Source of the DNA: Sphingobacteriales bacterium
Lineage (GTDB): Bacteria > Bacteroidota > Bacteroidia > Chitinophagales > Chitinophagaceae
Length of the DNA stretch: 64,000 nucleotides
Assembly: GCA_012270485.1 (NCBI GenBank)
Contig: JAAXIF010000018.1
Span: 57,674 to 121,673, forward strand
Direction of reading: 5' to 3'
The position numbers and the translations under genes were made by a program. The notes below the pieces were generated by a model. That model saw only the letters and a program-made list of their open reading frames with translations. It was not told the DNA's origin and made no database searches. Of the stretch, positions 8,121-16,613 are shown one piece after another. Each line of letters opens with the position of its first letter. The first letter of the stretch is position 1.

Positions 8121-8627
8121 ATGAAAAAAATATTTGTCGTGATCACATGTTTGTTCTCGTCTTTCTCCTATGCACAATATCAACAAGATGTAGTTTCTGA
8201 GGATGCTATCATTAAAGCACTGTATGATGTGATTTCAGGACCTAGCACACAGAACCGCGACTGGGACCGATTTAGAAATCTTTTTACAAAAGAAGCGCGA
8301 ATGATCACAGTGGCATTGCATAAAGACAGTGGTAAAATAGTGCGCACCATCACACCGGAACAATACATTGAAAGAAATGGAAAAAGATTACAGGAGATTG
8401 GATTTATAGAAGCAGAACTCAATCGAATTACAGAAAGCTACGGTGCAGTTACACATGCTTTTTCTACCTATAAATCGGATTATACAGTGAATGGTAATCC
8501 CATGAAAGCAAAGGGTATCAATAGCATTCAATTATTCAATGACGGGAAAAGATTTTATATCGTTTCTGTGTATTGGGATGGAGATAGTAAACTTGTAATG
8601 TCCGAAAAATATCGCGGTAAGGAATAA
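8121..8627 (+). CDS. Secreted NTF2/SnoaL-like protein
   Basis: 168 residues with a signal peptide (MKKIFVVITCLFSSFSYAQ). The mature part follows the NTF2-like cone fold: an N-terminal helix (EDAIIKALYDVISGPSTQNRDWDRFRNLFT), strands (EARMITVAL), a middle helix (TPEQYIERNGKRLQEIGFIEAEL) and final strands (HAFSTYKSDY, INSIQLFNDGKRFYIVSVYWD). Such proteins are usually small ligand-binding or isomerase-like domains. No catalytic residues can be assigned. It stands alone in front of the pxp operon, with 87 bases between. Confidence 0.7.
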   Translation: MKKIFVVITCLFSSFSYAQYQQDVVSEDAIIKALYDVISGPSTQNRDWDRFRNLFTKEARMITVALHKDSGKIVRTITPEQYIERNGKRLQEIGFIEAELNRITESYGAVTHAFSTYKSDYTVNGNPMKAKGINSIQLFNDGKRFYIVSVYWDGDSKLVMSEKYRGKE

Positions 8628-8680
8628 TTCATCTTATAATTGTTATATTAAAATACAATGATTTGTCTCTTACTCGCCTA

Positions 8681-8710
8681 TTGAACATGCTTTATTAACA
8701 TGTATATTTA
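8681..8710 (+). promoter_or_regulatory. Possible promoter of the pxp operon
   Basis: TTG (8681-8683) and TATATTTA (8703-8710) are spaced by 19 bases as in Bacteroidota promoters, and the spacer holds an ACATG...CATGT inverted repeat. The -7 box is only 4 bases before the GTG start, so transcripts would be almost leaderless or the start lies elsewhere. Weak call. Confidence 0.3.
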
Positions 8711-8714
8711 AGTC

Positions 8715-9428
8715 GTGTCAGTAAAGTATACATATCAGTGTTACGCAATAGGAGACCATGCATTAACTTTTTCATTCGGTGATCGCATAGATACCACCGT
8801 TAATGAATATATATTGCAATTGTTTCATCTGTACCGTAATTTTCCCTGGCCCGGTATCAAAGACTGTATTCCCGCATATACTACCATCACTTTTGTATAT
8901 GATGCCCTGTATTTTCTCAATAGAAAAATAGATCCCATTGATACCATTCAAGCGCTAGTTGATGAATTATTGATTCCCAATACCGTTACTCACAAGAAAA
9001 AAACAAACAATCTCGTTCGCATTCCGGTTTGTTATGCTACCTGTTGTGCTCCTGATCTTGCATCACTGGCAACCATCAAACAAATTACTGCCAGTGAGCT
9101 GATTCAACTTCATTCATCAGTTACTTATCGTGTGTTCATGAATGGCTTTTTACCCGGTTTTGCTTATATGGGTAAAGTAGATGAAAAGATCAACGCACCG
9201 CGATTAACATCGCCCCGACAAAAAGTACCTGCCGGTAGTGTGGGCATTGCAGGAGATCAAACAGGTATCTACCCCATGGAATCTCCGGGTGGATGGCAGT
9301 TAATCGGTCGAACACCTCTTTCTCTTTTTAACACTAACGCTGTGAAACCTTGTTTACTGGAACCCGGTGATCAGGTTCAGTTTTATCCGATTTCATGGAA
9401 TGAATTTCAAAACTGGTCTGCCCAATGA
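8715..9428 (+). CDS. pxpB: 5-oxoprolinase subunit PxpB
   Basis: Subunit of the bacterial ATP-dependent 5-oxoprolinase PxpABC, which opens 5-oxoproline (pyroglutamate) to glutamate in the cytoplasm. 237 residues, GTG start. Family motifs are the N-terminal AIGDHALTFSFGD, FMNGFLPGFAYMG near residue 143, and the run PRLTSPRQKVPAGSVGIAGD then YPMESPGGWQLIGRTP. It overlaps pxpC by 4 bases, the normal PxpB-PxpC coupling. It is also known as the KipI family; the metabolic role is the better supported one given pxpC and pxpA next door. Confidence 0.93.
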   Translation: MSVKYTYQCYAIGDHALTFSFGDRIDTTVNEYILQLFHLYRNFPWPGIKDCIPAYTTITFVYDALYFLNRKIDPIDTIQALVDELLIPNTVTHKKKTNNLVRIPVCYATCCAPDLASLATIKQITASELIQLHSSVTYRVFMNGFLPGFAYMGKVDEKINAPRLTSPRQKVPAGSVGIAGDQTGIYPMESPGGWQLIGRTPLSLFNTNAVKPCLLEPGDQVQFYPISWNEFQNWSAQ

Positions 9429-10381
9429 GTATCCGCGTTATCAAAAAAGGAATACTCGATACCATTCAAGATGAAGGTAGGTATGGATACCAGCACTTGG
9501 GTATTCATCCATCCGGTGTTATGGATACTGTAGCCATGCGCATGGCCAATACGTTAATAGGAAACCCTATTCAAGAACCTGTTTTGGAAATGCATTTTCC
9601 AGCTCCCTCACTTTTGTTTGAAGAAGATACATTGATTGCCATTAGCGGCGCAGATTTTGATGCAAGATTAAATCGTGATCTACCTATTCTGATCAATCGA
9701 TGTATTGCTATCAAAGCAGGTACACAATTGTCTTTTCAACAACAGATCCGTGGAGCACGGGCTTATATTGCTGTTCGTGGTGGTGTTCAAAGCACTCTTT
9801 GGCTAAACAGTGCCGCTACACCCGTTGGATTTACTTCCATTGGTACACAATTGCAAAATGAAATGATTCTTCCTTTCAAGAATAATGATTTTCAGGTTGC
9901 TGAAAATAAAATATTCTCTTGGACCGCCCTCTCGCCCGTAAATTATCAGAATACAATCATTCGTTATACTGCAGGACATGAAATCAGCCGATTGAATGAT
10001 GCAATGCAAACATTAGTAGACAACAGTACTTTTATACTCGACAAAAGCAGTAACAGAATGGGGTATCGATTAGTAGGACCTTCCATTATTCCGAATACCC
10101 ATACCGAAATACTTTCTACTGCCGTTTCCCGAGGCACCATACAATTACTTCCTAGTGGACAACTGATCATTTTGATGGCAGACCACCAGACCACTGGCGG
10201 TTATCCAAGAATTGGTCATATCATCACTGCAGATTTCCCTAAGCTTGCGCAGCGAAATCCTGGAGAAGGTTTTCAATTCAAGCAAGTTTCTCTTCAAGAA
10301 GCACACAAAGCCTTACAAGCACAGGAATTACATTTGAAACAATTGGAAACAGGTTGTAAATTGAGAATGGGAGATGTTTGA
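9425..10381 (+). CDS. pxpC: 5-oxoprolinase subunit PxpC
   Basis: 318-residue second subunit of PxpABC, in the biotin-dependent carboxyltransferase-like (KipA/AHS2) family. Visible motifs are TIQDEGRYGYQHLGIHPSG at residue 13, MDTVAMRMAN, PVLEMHFPAPSLLFEEDT, GARAYIAVRGG and, near the C-terminus, MADHQTTGGYPRIGHIITAD. With PxpB it is thought to phosphorylate 5-oxoproline and pass it to PxpA. It overlaps pxpB by 4 bases. A 100-base repeat-bearing gap then precedes pxpA. Confidence 0.93.
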   Translation: MSIRVIKKGILDTIQDEGRYGYQHLGIHPSGVMDTVAMRMANTLIGNPIQEPVLEMHFPAPSLLFEEDTLIAISGADFDARLNRDLPILINRCIAIKAGTQLSFQQQIRGARAYIAVRGGVQSTLWLNSAATPVGFTSIGTQLQNEMILPFKNNDFQVAENKIFSWTALSPVNYQNTIIRYTAGHEISRLNDAMQTLVDNSTFILDKSSNRMGYRLVGPSIIPNTHTEILSTAVSRGTIQLLPSGQLIILMADHQTTGGYPRIGHIITADFPKLAQRNPGEGFQFKQVSLQEAHKALQAQELHLKQLETGCKLRMGDV

Positions 10382-10394
10382 TCGCAGATCGCAG

Positions 10395-10475
10395 ATGTCG
10401 GATGTCTGATATAAGGTATACGAATAGTAAAAATATAAAAATCTGAGATCTGACATTTAAAATCAGACATCACAA
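10395..10475. repeat. GCAGAT/TCTGAT-type inverted repeat between pxpC and pxpA
   Basis: GATGTCTGAT (10401-10410) and ATCAGACATC (10462-10471) are exact inverted copies. Between and beside them lie further degenerate words (CAGATCGCAGATG, ATCTGAGATCTGACAT). It belongs to the short repeat families seen elsewhere in the window. Confidence 0.6.
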
Positions 10476-10483
10476 ATAAAAAA

Positions 10484-11227
10484 ATGGCCATCGATATCAA
10501 CTGCGACTTGGGTGAGGGTATGCCGAATGATGCTGCACTGATGCCGTATATCAGCAGTGCCAATATTGCCTGTGGTTTTCATGCAGGTGATGAAGAGACG
10601 ATGCGTCGAACCATTGCATTGGCGATTGAACACGGTGTGGCCATTGGAGCGCATCCGGGTTTTCCGGATAAAGAAAATTTCGGTAGAACAGAAATGCAGT
10701 TTCCTGAAGAAGATATTGTATCCATTGTATCTGAGCAGATTTATATTATGCTGGATCTTGTTTTTGCGATGGGAGGAAAATTACAGCACGTAAAACCTCA
10801 TGGGGCTTTGTACAACATGTCTGCAAGAGATAGCTCTCTGGCAAATGCCATTGCAAACGCAGTAAAAGACATTGATGAAAATTTAATTCTTTTCGGTCTC
10901 AGTGGCAGCAAGAGTATTCAAGCTGCGGAATCTATTGGATTGCAAACAGCAAACGAAGTATTTGCTGATAGAACCTATTCCTCGGATGGAAATCTTATAT
11001 CCCGTAAAGAAAAAAATGCATTGATCAGTGATGTAAGCAAAATGGAAAAGCAAGTATTACAAATGATTCAGGAACAACAGGTAACCAGTATTGACGGAAC
11101 CATTGTTCCGTTAAAAGCTGATACCATTTGTATTCATGGGGATGGAGAACATGCCATTGTTTTCGCGAAACAGTTACATCAACTATTACACGACCATCAT
11201 ATCATCCTTCAATCATTCATGCGTTGA
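10484..11227 (+). CDS. pxpA: 5-oxoprolinase subunit PxpA (LamB/YcsF family)
   Basis: 247-residue catalytic subunit of 5-oxoprolinase. It opens with the diagnostic MAIDINCDLGEGMPNDAALM, then SSANIACGFHAGDEETMR, GAHPGFPDKENFGR, LQHVKPHGALYN and, near the end, ADTICIHGDGEHA. The His/Asp/Glu residues of these motifs form the family's metal-binding site. The gene ends in TGA that overlaps the TTG start of the downstream transporter. The four-gene order pxpB-pxpC-pxpA-NRAMP has the same membership as the Bacillus ycsF-ycsG-kipI-kipA cluster. Confidence 0.95.
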   Translation: MAIDINCDLGEGMPNDAALMPYISSANIACGFHAGDEETMRRTIALAIEHGVAIGAHPGFPDKENFGRTEMQFPEEDIVSIVSEQIYIMLDLVFAMGGKLQHVKPHGALYNMSARDSSLANAIANAVKDIDENLILFGLSGSKSIQAAESIGLQTANEVFADRTYSSDGNLISRKEKNALISDVSKMEKQVLQMIQEQQVTSIDGTIVPLKADTICIHGDGEHAIVFAKQLHQLLHDHHIILQSFMR

Positions 11228-12399
11228 AACAACTGACGAATAATAGTGCCATTACGGGTGCAGCATTTCTGATGGCCACTTCTGCAATTGGTCCGGGTTT
11301 TCTAACACAAACCACCGTGTTTACACAAAGTTTGCTTGCTAGTTTCGGTTTTGTGATCCTGATTTCTGTTCTGTTAGACATCATTGCACAACTCAATATT
11401 TGGCGCATACTTGCTGTTACCGGTAAACGTGCGCAGGATATTGCCAATGAAGTAGTGCCGGGATTGGGTTATTTATTAGCACTACTGATTATTTTGGGTG
11501 GACTTGCATTCAACATTGGCAATATTGGTGGTTGTGGATTGGGATTGAATGTGCTCACAGGTATTTCTAACACAACAGGTGCAATTATCAGTTGTGGTAT
11601 TGCCTTATTCATTTTTTGGATGAAAGAATTCAGCAGCTTGATGGATGGTTTCACCAAAGTGTTGGGTATATTGATGATTCTACTCACTTTGTATGTAGCG
11701 ATCAGTTCCACCCCTCCTGTGATGGATGCCATACATTATAGTTTTGTTCCAGAACAAATAAATGCCAAAGCCATCGTTACACTGGTTGGTGGTACTGTGG
11801 GAGGATACATTTGTTTTGCGGGTGGACATCGGTTGCTGGATGCAGGATTAACCGGTGTAAACTCCTTACCGCAAGTAAGCAAAAGCGCGGTAACAGGAAT
11901 TTGTGTGACAGCAGTGATGCGTATTGTTTTATTTCTCGCTGTGCTAGGGGTAGTAAGTAAAGGACATTTACTCGATAGCGTAAATCCACCGGCCTCCGTT
12001 TTCAAAATCGCTGCGGGTGAATTGGGATATCGATTCTTTGGAGTAGTGATGTGGTGTGCTGCTATTACTTCTGTTGTGGGGGCGGCTTATACTTCTGTTT
12101 CGTTTCTAAGAACCTTTCACCCTTGGATCGAAAATAATTATCGGATACTTATAAGTGTATTTATTCTATCATCAACATTGATCTATATCAGCATAGGCAA
12201 TCCCGTAAGTATATTGGTAACGGTTGGCTCACTGAATGGGCTTATATTACCCATTGCACTTGCAGTGATGCTAATTATTATGCAACGAAAAAAAATAGAG
12301 GGATATCAACACGCGAAATGGCTCAGTATCTGCGGTTGGATAGTTGTTGCTGTGATGACATACATGAGCTTTCTGACGATCAAAGACTGGCTGAACTAA
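11224..12399 (+). CDS. NRAMP-family transporter of the pxp operon (YcsG-like)
   Basis: Membrane protein of about 391 residues with eleven or so hydrophobic segments in the NRAMP/divalent metal transporter family. It begins MKQLTNNSAITGAAFLMATSAIGPGF, the GPGF-type first helix of the family. The start is taken as TTG 11224, which overlaps the pxpA stop (TTGA). The reading frame is open for 96 more bases upstream, but those run inside pxpA and encode no sensible protein. In this context it may bring in 5-oxoproline or a related compound rather than a metal; that is inference from the operon. Confidence 0.85.
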   Translation: MKQLTNNSAITGAAFLMATSAIGPGFLTQTTVFTQSLLASFGFVILISVLLDIIAQLNIWRILAVTGKRAQDIANEVVPGLGYLLALLIILGGLAFNIGNIGGCGLGLNVLTGISNTTGAIISCGIALFIFWMKEFSSLMDGFTKVLGILMILLTLYVAISSTPPVMDAIHYSFVPEQINAKAIVTLVGGTVGGYICFAGGHRLLDAGLTGVNSLPQVSKSAVTGICVTAVMRIVLFLAVLGVVSKGHLLDSVNPPASVFKIAAGELGYRFFGVVMWCAAITSVVGAAYTSVSFLRTFHPWIENNYRILISVFILSSTLIYISIGNPVSILVTVGSLNGLILPIALAVMLIIMQRKKIEGYQHAKWLSICGWIVVAVMTYMSFLTIKDWLN

Positions 12400-13510
12400 T
12401 TGGTTCATCTTGTTGATGAGTAGTCAACACTTTTTTTGCATTCTCAACCTTGTCTACTGTTTCCAAACTAATCTTTTTAAATACTTGTTCCGGCTTTTCT
12501 CGCATGTTGCTCATGCTTTTGGTATAAAAGCGATCGTAGTAATGAAGTAATACTCCAAAAGCACCATGCAAATCATTTTCGATCAAATAATTCACAGTCG
12601 TTTTTGCTTCTAGTCCACCCAAGCGTTTTTGTATTCTAACTGTTGCGTTGATGAGGTCTTCTTTTTTAAACTTACCATATCCTGCTATCACATAATTCAA
12701 TCGCTCTTCAAAAGGTATATCTAAAAAGTATACGCGACAGGTACGCATATACTTAAAAATTGAAATGGGAATATTGACTTCACCAATACGCTGACTTTCA
12801 TCTTCCAGCCAAATGGTACTGTTATTTGCAGATGCAACAGCCAAGGCATTGGCTAAAAGGTTTTCAAACATTTCCTGTTTGGGCTGTTGTGGTTGTCCGA
12901 GATTACCAAAAGCAGAACCTCTATGACAAGCCAATCCTTCTAAATCAATAATCGTTTCTCCTTGTTGTGCAAGTGCATGTAGTACTTCTGTTTTACCGCT
13001 ACCCGTATATCCACCAATGATCTTGAATGGATATTCTTTTTCAAACTGTTTCAACACCCAATTGCGATAAGATTTATATCCACCCACTAATGTATACACT
13101 TTAAATCCATACAAATCCAACAACCAAGCCACGCCCGCACTCCGCATTCCTCCCCGCCAACAATATACCAGTACCACTTTATCTGCTATCTCTATCGGCT
13201 TACTCTCTTTCTTCCCATTCTTCTTCCCGTCAACTGTCAATTGTTCACTACCAACCACTCTCTCCACTTCCTCTACCATCTTCACCATCTTGGGACCAAA
13301 ATATTCCAATCCCAGTTTAATAGCTTTCTGTTTACTCTCTTGTTTATATGCGGTGCCTACCACTTTTCGTTCTTCATTGTTAAACAAAGGAAGACTATGG
13401 GCAGTCGGGAAACAGGCATGCTGATACTCTCCTTCGCTTCTTACATCGAAGACGGGATATTGCTTGGCCATTGCGATAAAATCTTCTATGAGCAGTCGGG
13501 TTACAGGCAT
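12380..13510 (-). CDS. mnmH: tRNA 2-selenouridine synthase MnmH
   Basis: Converts 2-thiouridine at the tRNA wobble base to 2-selenouridine (through a geranylated intermediate) using selenophosphate. 376 residues. An N-terminal rhodanese domain starts PVFDVRSEGEYQHACFPTAHSLPL; its active-site loop is YCWRGGMRS at about residue 116. A P-loop domain follows with Walker A GGYTGSGKT at 166-174 and LEDESQRIG. Residues 86-109, just before the active-site strand, are a polar insertion (VGSEQLTVDGKKNGKKESKP) that looks repeat-derived. No selD is in the window. The last 20 bases overlap the convergent NRAMP gene. Confidence 0.92.
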   Translation of the reverse strand: MPVTRLLIEDFIAMAKQYPVFDVRSEGEYQHACFPTAHSLPLFNNEERKVVGTAYKQESKQKAIKLGLEYFGPKMVKMVEEVERVVGSEQLTVDGKKNGKKESKPIEIADKVVLVYCWRGGMRSAGVAWLLDLYGFKVYTLVGGYKSYRNWVLKQFEKEYPFKIIGGYTGSGKTEVLHALAQQGETIIDLEGLACHRGSAFGNLGQPQQPKQEMFENLLANALAVASANNSTIWLEDESQRIGEVNIPISIFKYMRTCRVYFLDIPFEERLNYVIAGYGKFKKEDLINATVRIQKRLGGLEAKTTVNYLIENDLHGAFGVLLHYYDRFYTKSMSNMREKPEQVFKKISLETVDKVENAKKVLTTHQQDEPISSASL

Positions 13511-13549
13511 GCATACAAATGTAAGTGGACTTTATTGTAACTTTTCAGC

Positions 13550-14044
13550 ATGAAAGAACTTCTTGTGATCAGACATGCCAAAAGCGGCTGGGCCAATGCT
13601 TTTCAAGGAGATTTTGAGCGTCCGTTAAACGACCGCGGACATCGCAATGCTCCTGCAATGGCCGAAAGAATATTGAAACGGGGTATCGGTATTCAATGTT
13701 TTGCTTCCAGTACCGCCAATCGTGCACTTACTACTGCTGTATATTTCGCAGAAGCGTATGGTAAAAACAAGAAAGATATTCTTTTGTTCCCCGAATTGTA
13801 CCATGCACCCAAAGAAACGTTCTATAATGTAATCGAAAGGTTACCCGATCATTATAATACTGTTGCGATCTTCTCTCATAATCCCGGCATCACTGATTTC
13901 GTAAATAGTCTCACCAACACGCGCATAGATAATATGCCCACTTGTGGCATTTTTTCCATCAAGGCAGATACCAATGAATGGAACTTGTTTGAGCGTGCGG
14001 AAAAGGAGTTTTGGTTTTTTGATTACCCAAAGCTGGATCTGTGA
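13550..14044 (+). CDS. SixA-like histidine phosphatase
   Basis: 164-residue member of the histidine phosphatase (phosphoglycerate mutase-like) superfamily, SixA branch. The catalytic His is in LLVIRHAKSGWA at the N-terminus, a second Arg in STANRALTTA, and the acid/base and second His in IFSHNPGITDFVNSL. SixA removes phosphate from phosphohistidine on histidine phosphotransfer proteins; the true substrate here is not known. The RHAKS motif with short length separates it from cofactor-dependent mutases. It is divergent from mnmH with only 39 bases between starts. Confidence 0.85.
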   Translation: MKELLVIRHAKSGWANAFQGDFERPLNDRGHRNAPAMAERILKRGIGIQCFASSTANRALTTAVYFAEAYGKNKKDILLFPELYHAPKETFYNVIERLPDHYNTVAIFSHNPGITDFVNSLTNTRIDNMPTCGIFSIKADTNEWNLFERAEKEFWFFDYPKLDL

Positions 14045-14157
14045 TCTTTGATTTCTTGATTTTTTGATCCCTGTCTGCCGATCGGCAGGTGTGATTTTTT
14101 GAATTTTTACTTTTTAATTCTTCTAAAAATCTCTAATGGAGTCCTTCAGACAAAAAA
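14045..14157. repeat. Intergenic repeat region with a 14-base palindrome
   Basis: Degenerate copies of TTTGATTTCTTGATTTTTTGAT words are interrupted by the perfect palindrome CTGCCGATCGGCAG (14075-14088). Similar CTGCC..GGCAG palindromes occur at 38471-38485. It could double as a transcription stop for the flanking convergent genes. Confidence 0.5.
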
Positions 14158-15048
14158 TCACAGATTTCTTTTTCGAAGATTCACCAAATAGACACCGCTA
14201 AAAATACAGATGGCTGCCAGTGCTTTTGTGATAGTAAAATGTTCCCCCATAAATACCATGGCGATAATAGCGGCGAAGACAGGTTGGGTATAGATATATG
14301 AACCTGTTGCCGATGAACCGATCACTGAAAGTCCGTATACATTAAAGAGGTAAGCAAAGAAGGTTACAAACAAAGCCACAAAAGCCAATGCGATCCATTG
14401 AGTTGTACCAAAAGCAGCCCAGTTGGTATCCATGAATTGTTCAAGTCCGAATGGAAGAATCATGAAAGTACCAAATGTAAAGACCCAGCGTAATACATGT
14501 ATCGGTTTATAATGCTCCATTAACGGACGCACCAACACCAAATAAAATGCATATGAAATGGCATTGATGATGATCAAGATATCGCCTAGTAACATATCTT
14601 TTCCACTCGTGCTATTATCTTTCATGAGTATCAACATGGCAGCACCGCCGATACCCAATGCAAGTCCGGCAATTTTATAAAGCGTGAGCTTTTCTTTGAG
14701 TAACCATGCTGCTATGATGGTAATGAAAATGGGTGTCCCCAGTGATAGTAAAGAACTATGGATGGCCGTTGTCAACGATAATCCCTTGATGAAAAGTAAT
14801 TGATTGATGGCTACACCTGTTAGTGCACACAATAAAAAACGAGGAAGATGTTTTCTTTCAAATCCCGCATTACTGGGTTTCATCAAAAAAAGCAACCAGA
14901 ATAATAATAAACTGGATAGTACCCGTACCACATTCAAAGCAAAGGGAGCAATGAATTCCGGTGTAATGGTCTTTACTACAGCATAACCCGCTCCGAAAAT
15001 AAAGTTGGCTGCTAATACAGCGAGATGTGCTTTGGTGGTTTTATTCAT
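14158..15048 (-). CDS. EamA/DMT-family transporter
   Basis: Inner-membrane protein of 296 residues with ten hydrophobic helices in two repeated halves, as in drug/metabolite transporters. The EamA pattern is visible at the start (LAVLAANFIFGAGYAVVKTI), the end of the first half (GTPIFITIIAAWLLKEKLTLYKIAGLALGIGG) and the end of the second (YIYTQPVFAAIIAMVFMGEH). The family exports amino acids, nucleosides or other metabolites; the substrate cannot be predicted. The ATG start has a good signal-anchor helix. Confidence 0.88.
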   Translation of the reverse strand: MNKTTKAHLAVLAANFIFGAGYAVVKTITPEFIAPFALNVVRVLSSLLLFWLLFLMKPSNAGFERKHLPRFLLCALTGVAINQLLFIKGLSLTTAIHSSLLSLGTPIFITIIAAWLLKEKLTLYKIAGLALGIGGAAMLILMKDNSTSGKDMLLGDILIIINAISYAFYLVLVRPLMEHYKPIHVLRWVFTFGTFMILPFGLEQFMDTNWAAFGTTQWIALAFVALFVTFFAYLFNVYGLSVIGSSATGSYIYTQPVFAAIIAMVFMGEHFTITKALAAICIFSGVYLVNLRKRNL

Positions 15049-15080
15049 TGCTTTGCAAAAATAAGATAGGCGAGGTCGAT

Positions 15081-16136
15081 TTAAGAAGAAGCTTTTACAA
15101 ATACTGTTGCCATTAGTCTTTTCAAATCTGTTTCTTCAAAAAAATTAAAAGAAGCAAAAACAGCATTTGATTGATCTGCTTTTGTTAATACATCATTCAA
15201 ATTCAGTTTAGATTGATCAACATACATCGCATAACCTTTTTCTGCACATCGCTTTGCCAAGTATTCTTGTTCTGTTTGTCCGGGTGTAGGTATTAAGAGG
15301 GTCTTGCATCGCAAGCGTGAAAAATCCATCAGGCTACTATAACCACTTCTGGCAATCACTAGTTTAGTTTTCAATAATTGTTCCTGTAAATTGGCTGCCG
15401 AAAGATGGTTCACCAATTTCACATGCGGTGGTACCGAGATGGAAGAAGTGTCCGCAGGTAATCCTCTTACCAATACTACCGGTTCTGTGAATGTTGACAA
15501 TTGCAACACTATTTTTTCTTCCAATATTGTTCTTTGCGGTTCTGGACCGGATAGTAAAATAGTGATTGCTTGTTGGTCGATATGATTTCCTTGCTCAAAA
15601 CGCGACAGTAATCCCATATAAGTAACCGGAATGGCAGGTTGCTTACTAGGGTGGGAAAGCGTTCCCGCCAATCCTCCCGCTTGCTCCTGATCAGGTACCC
15701 AACAAGTGGTAAATCGATTGATAAACCGATAATGAAGCCATCGAACGATTGGCTCGAGTAGTACTGGTGCTTTGATATTTAACTGATGGGTCATAAAAAC
15801 CGATGGACATTTTTGACTCCATAGTCCATAGCGGTTATCCGATATCACCAGATCGATACCATATTGTTCAATTGCATCCTCCAACCAGCGGTGTTCCCAT
15901 TGAACAATACGTAGTAGGGCTGGCAATTGTTGCATTATTTTGAAGGGCAGCCAACCTTTGGTTCGACTGTAACGTACCTGGTAACCGGGGAGTTTGATAA
16001 AACGATGATGAGGAAACTCTTGTTGCAAAAGGGTTTGTTGAGGTCCATCGGTAGCTATGAAAACCTTGTATCCAGCATTGTTCAAAGCACGAATCAATGG
16101 AATACAACGTGTGGCATGACCGAGACCCCAGTCCAA
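15081..16136 (-). CDS. MurG-like (GT-B) glycosyltransferase with missing normal start
   Basis: Putative nucleotide-sugar glycosyltransferase of about 351 residues from a TTG at 16136. The Gly-rich N-terminal loop DWGLGHATRCIPLIRAL and the C-terminal sugar-nucleotide motif (RSGYSSLMDFSRLRCKTLLIPTPGQTEQEYLA) match the GT28/MurG-type fold of small Bacteroidota glycosyltransferases. The same frame continues upstream as IQNILIAPL, the expected first beta strand, but reaches TAA at 16218-16220 without any ATG, GTG or TTG. An ATA at 16158-16160 sits where an ATG would be expected. The gene may use a rare start or be damaged. Confidence 0.75.
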   Translation of the reverse strand: MDWGLGHATRCIPLIRALNNAGYKVFIATDGPQQTLLQQEFPHHRFIKLPGYQVRYSRTKGWLPFKIMQQLPALLRIVQWEHRWLEDAIEQYGIDLVISDNRYGLWSQKCPSVFMTHQLNIKAPVLLEPIVRWLHYRFINRFTTCWVPDQEQAGGLAGTLSHPSKQPAIPVTYMGLLSRFEQGNHIDQQAITILLSGPEPQRTILEEKIVLQLSTFTEPVVLVRGLPADTSSISVPPHVKLVNHLSAANLQEQLLKTKLVIARSGYSSLMDFSRLRCKTLLIPTPGQTEQEYLAKRCAEKGYAMYVDQSKLNLNDVLTKADQSNAVFASFNFFEETDLKRLMATVFVKASS

Positions 16137-16227
16137 TGGTGCGATCAGTATGTTTTGTATGTTAAAATCGGTAGGCAGTGCTGATGGGTTTATGATGGTT
16201 TGATCGAAAGCTGTATTTTAGATCATT

Positions 16228-16353
16228 ATGAAACTCAAAATAAACCAAATATTCGTTCTGCTGTTACTTATTACCATGGCCAGTTCCTGTGGTATATTCC
16301 AGAAAGGAAGGAATGGCAGAGGGGGCTGTAACTGTCCCAATAATGTTCGATAA
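16228..16353 (+). CDS. Small (41-residue) lipoprotein
   Basis: ATG at 16228, encoding MKLKINQIFVLLLLITMASS then CGIFQKG and a Cys-containing tail (GGCNCPNN). The leader plus Ser-Ser-Cys is a lipobox, so the mature peptide of about 20 residues would be lipid-anchored. Tiny lipoproteins with a CxC-P tail occur in this group. It is divergent from the glycosyltransferase and 11 bases in front of the 16365 gene, probably as an operon. Function unknown. Confidence 0.6.
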   Translation: MKLKINQIFVLLLLITMASSCGIFQKGRNGRGGCNCPNNVR

Positions 16354-16364
16354 ACCATAGAGGT

Positions 16365-16613
16365 ATGAAAGACATGAACCGTGATCTCTGGCTGCTCTGT
16401 AAACATGATTACATGACACAGTCTGAACTCGATCGTCAGGTGAGCCTGTTGAATACCCTTTTATACCATGCTGAGAATTGGAATAATTTCTGTTCTTCCC
16501 ACGAAATCCTCGATATCAACCGCCGCAAAATCATCCGCAAGCCACATCTGATGCAAAGTATTTTGCATGAAAGAAGGTTGAAGGCGTTTGTGTTTGTGAA
16601 TAATCTAAATTAA
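16365..16613 (+). CDS. Small conserved-looking protein of unknown function
   Basis: 82 residues, cytoplasmic, rich in Leu, His, Arg and aromatic residues (MNRDLWLLCKHDYMTQSELD, then SILHERRLKAFVFVNNLN). It has no signal peptide or transmembrane segment; helices dominate. A start at either Met (first or fourth codon) is possible. It lies directly behind the small lipoprotein gene. I do not recognise the family; the amphipathic, non-repetitive composition and lack of an overlapping alternative gene argue that it is real. Confidence 0.55.
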   Translation: MKDMNRDLWLLCKHDYMTQSELDRQVSLLNTLLYHAENWNNFCSSHEILDINRRKIIRKPHLMQSILHERRLKAFVFVNNLN

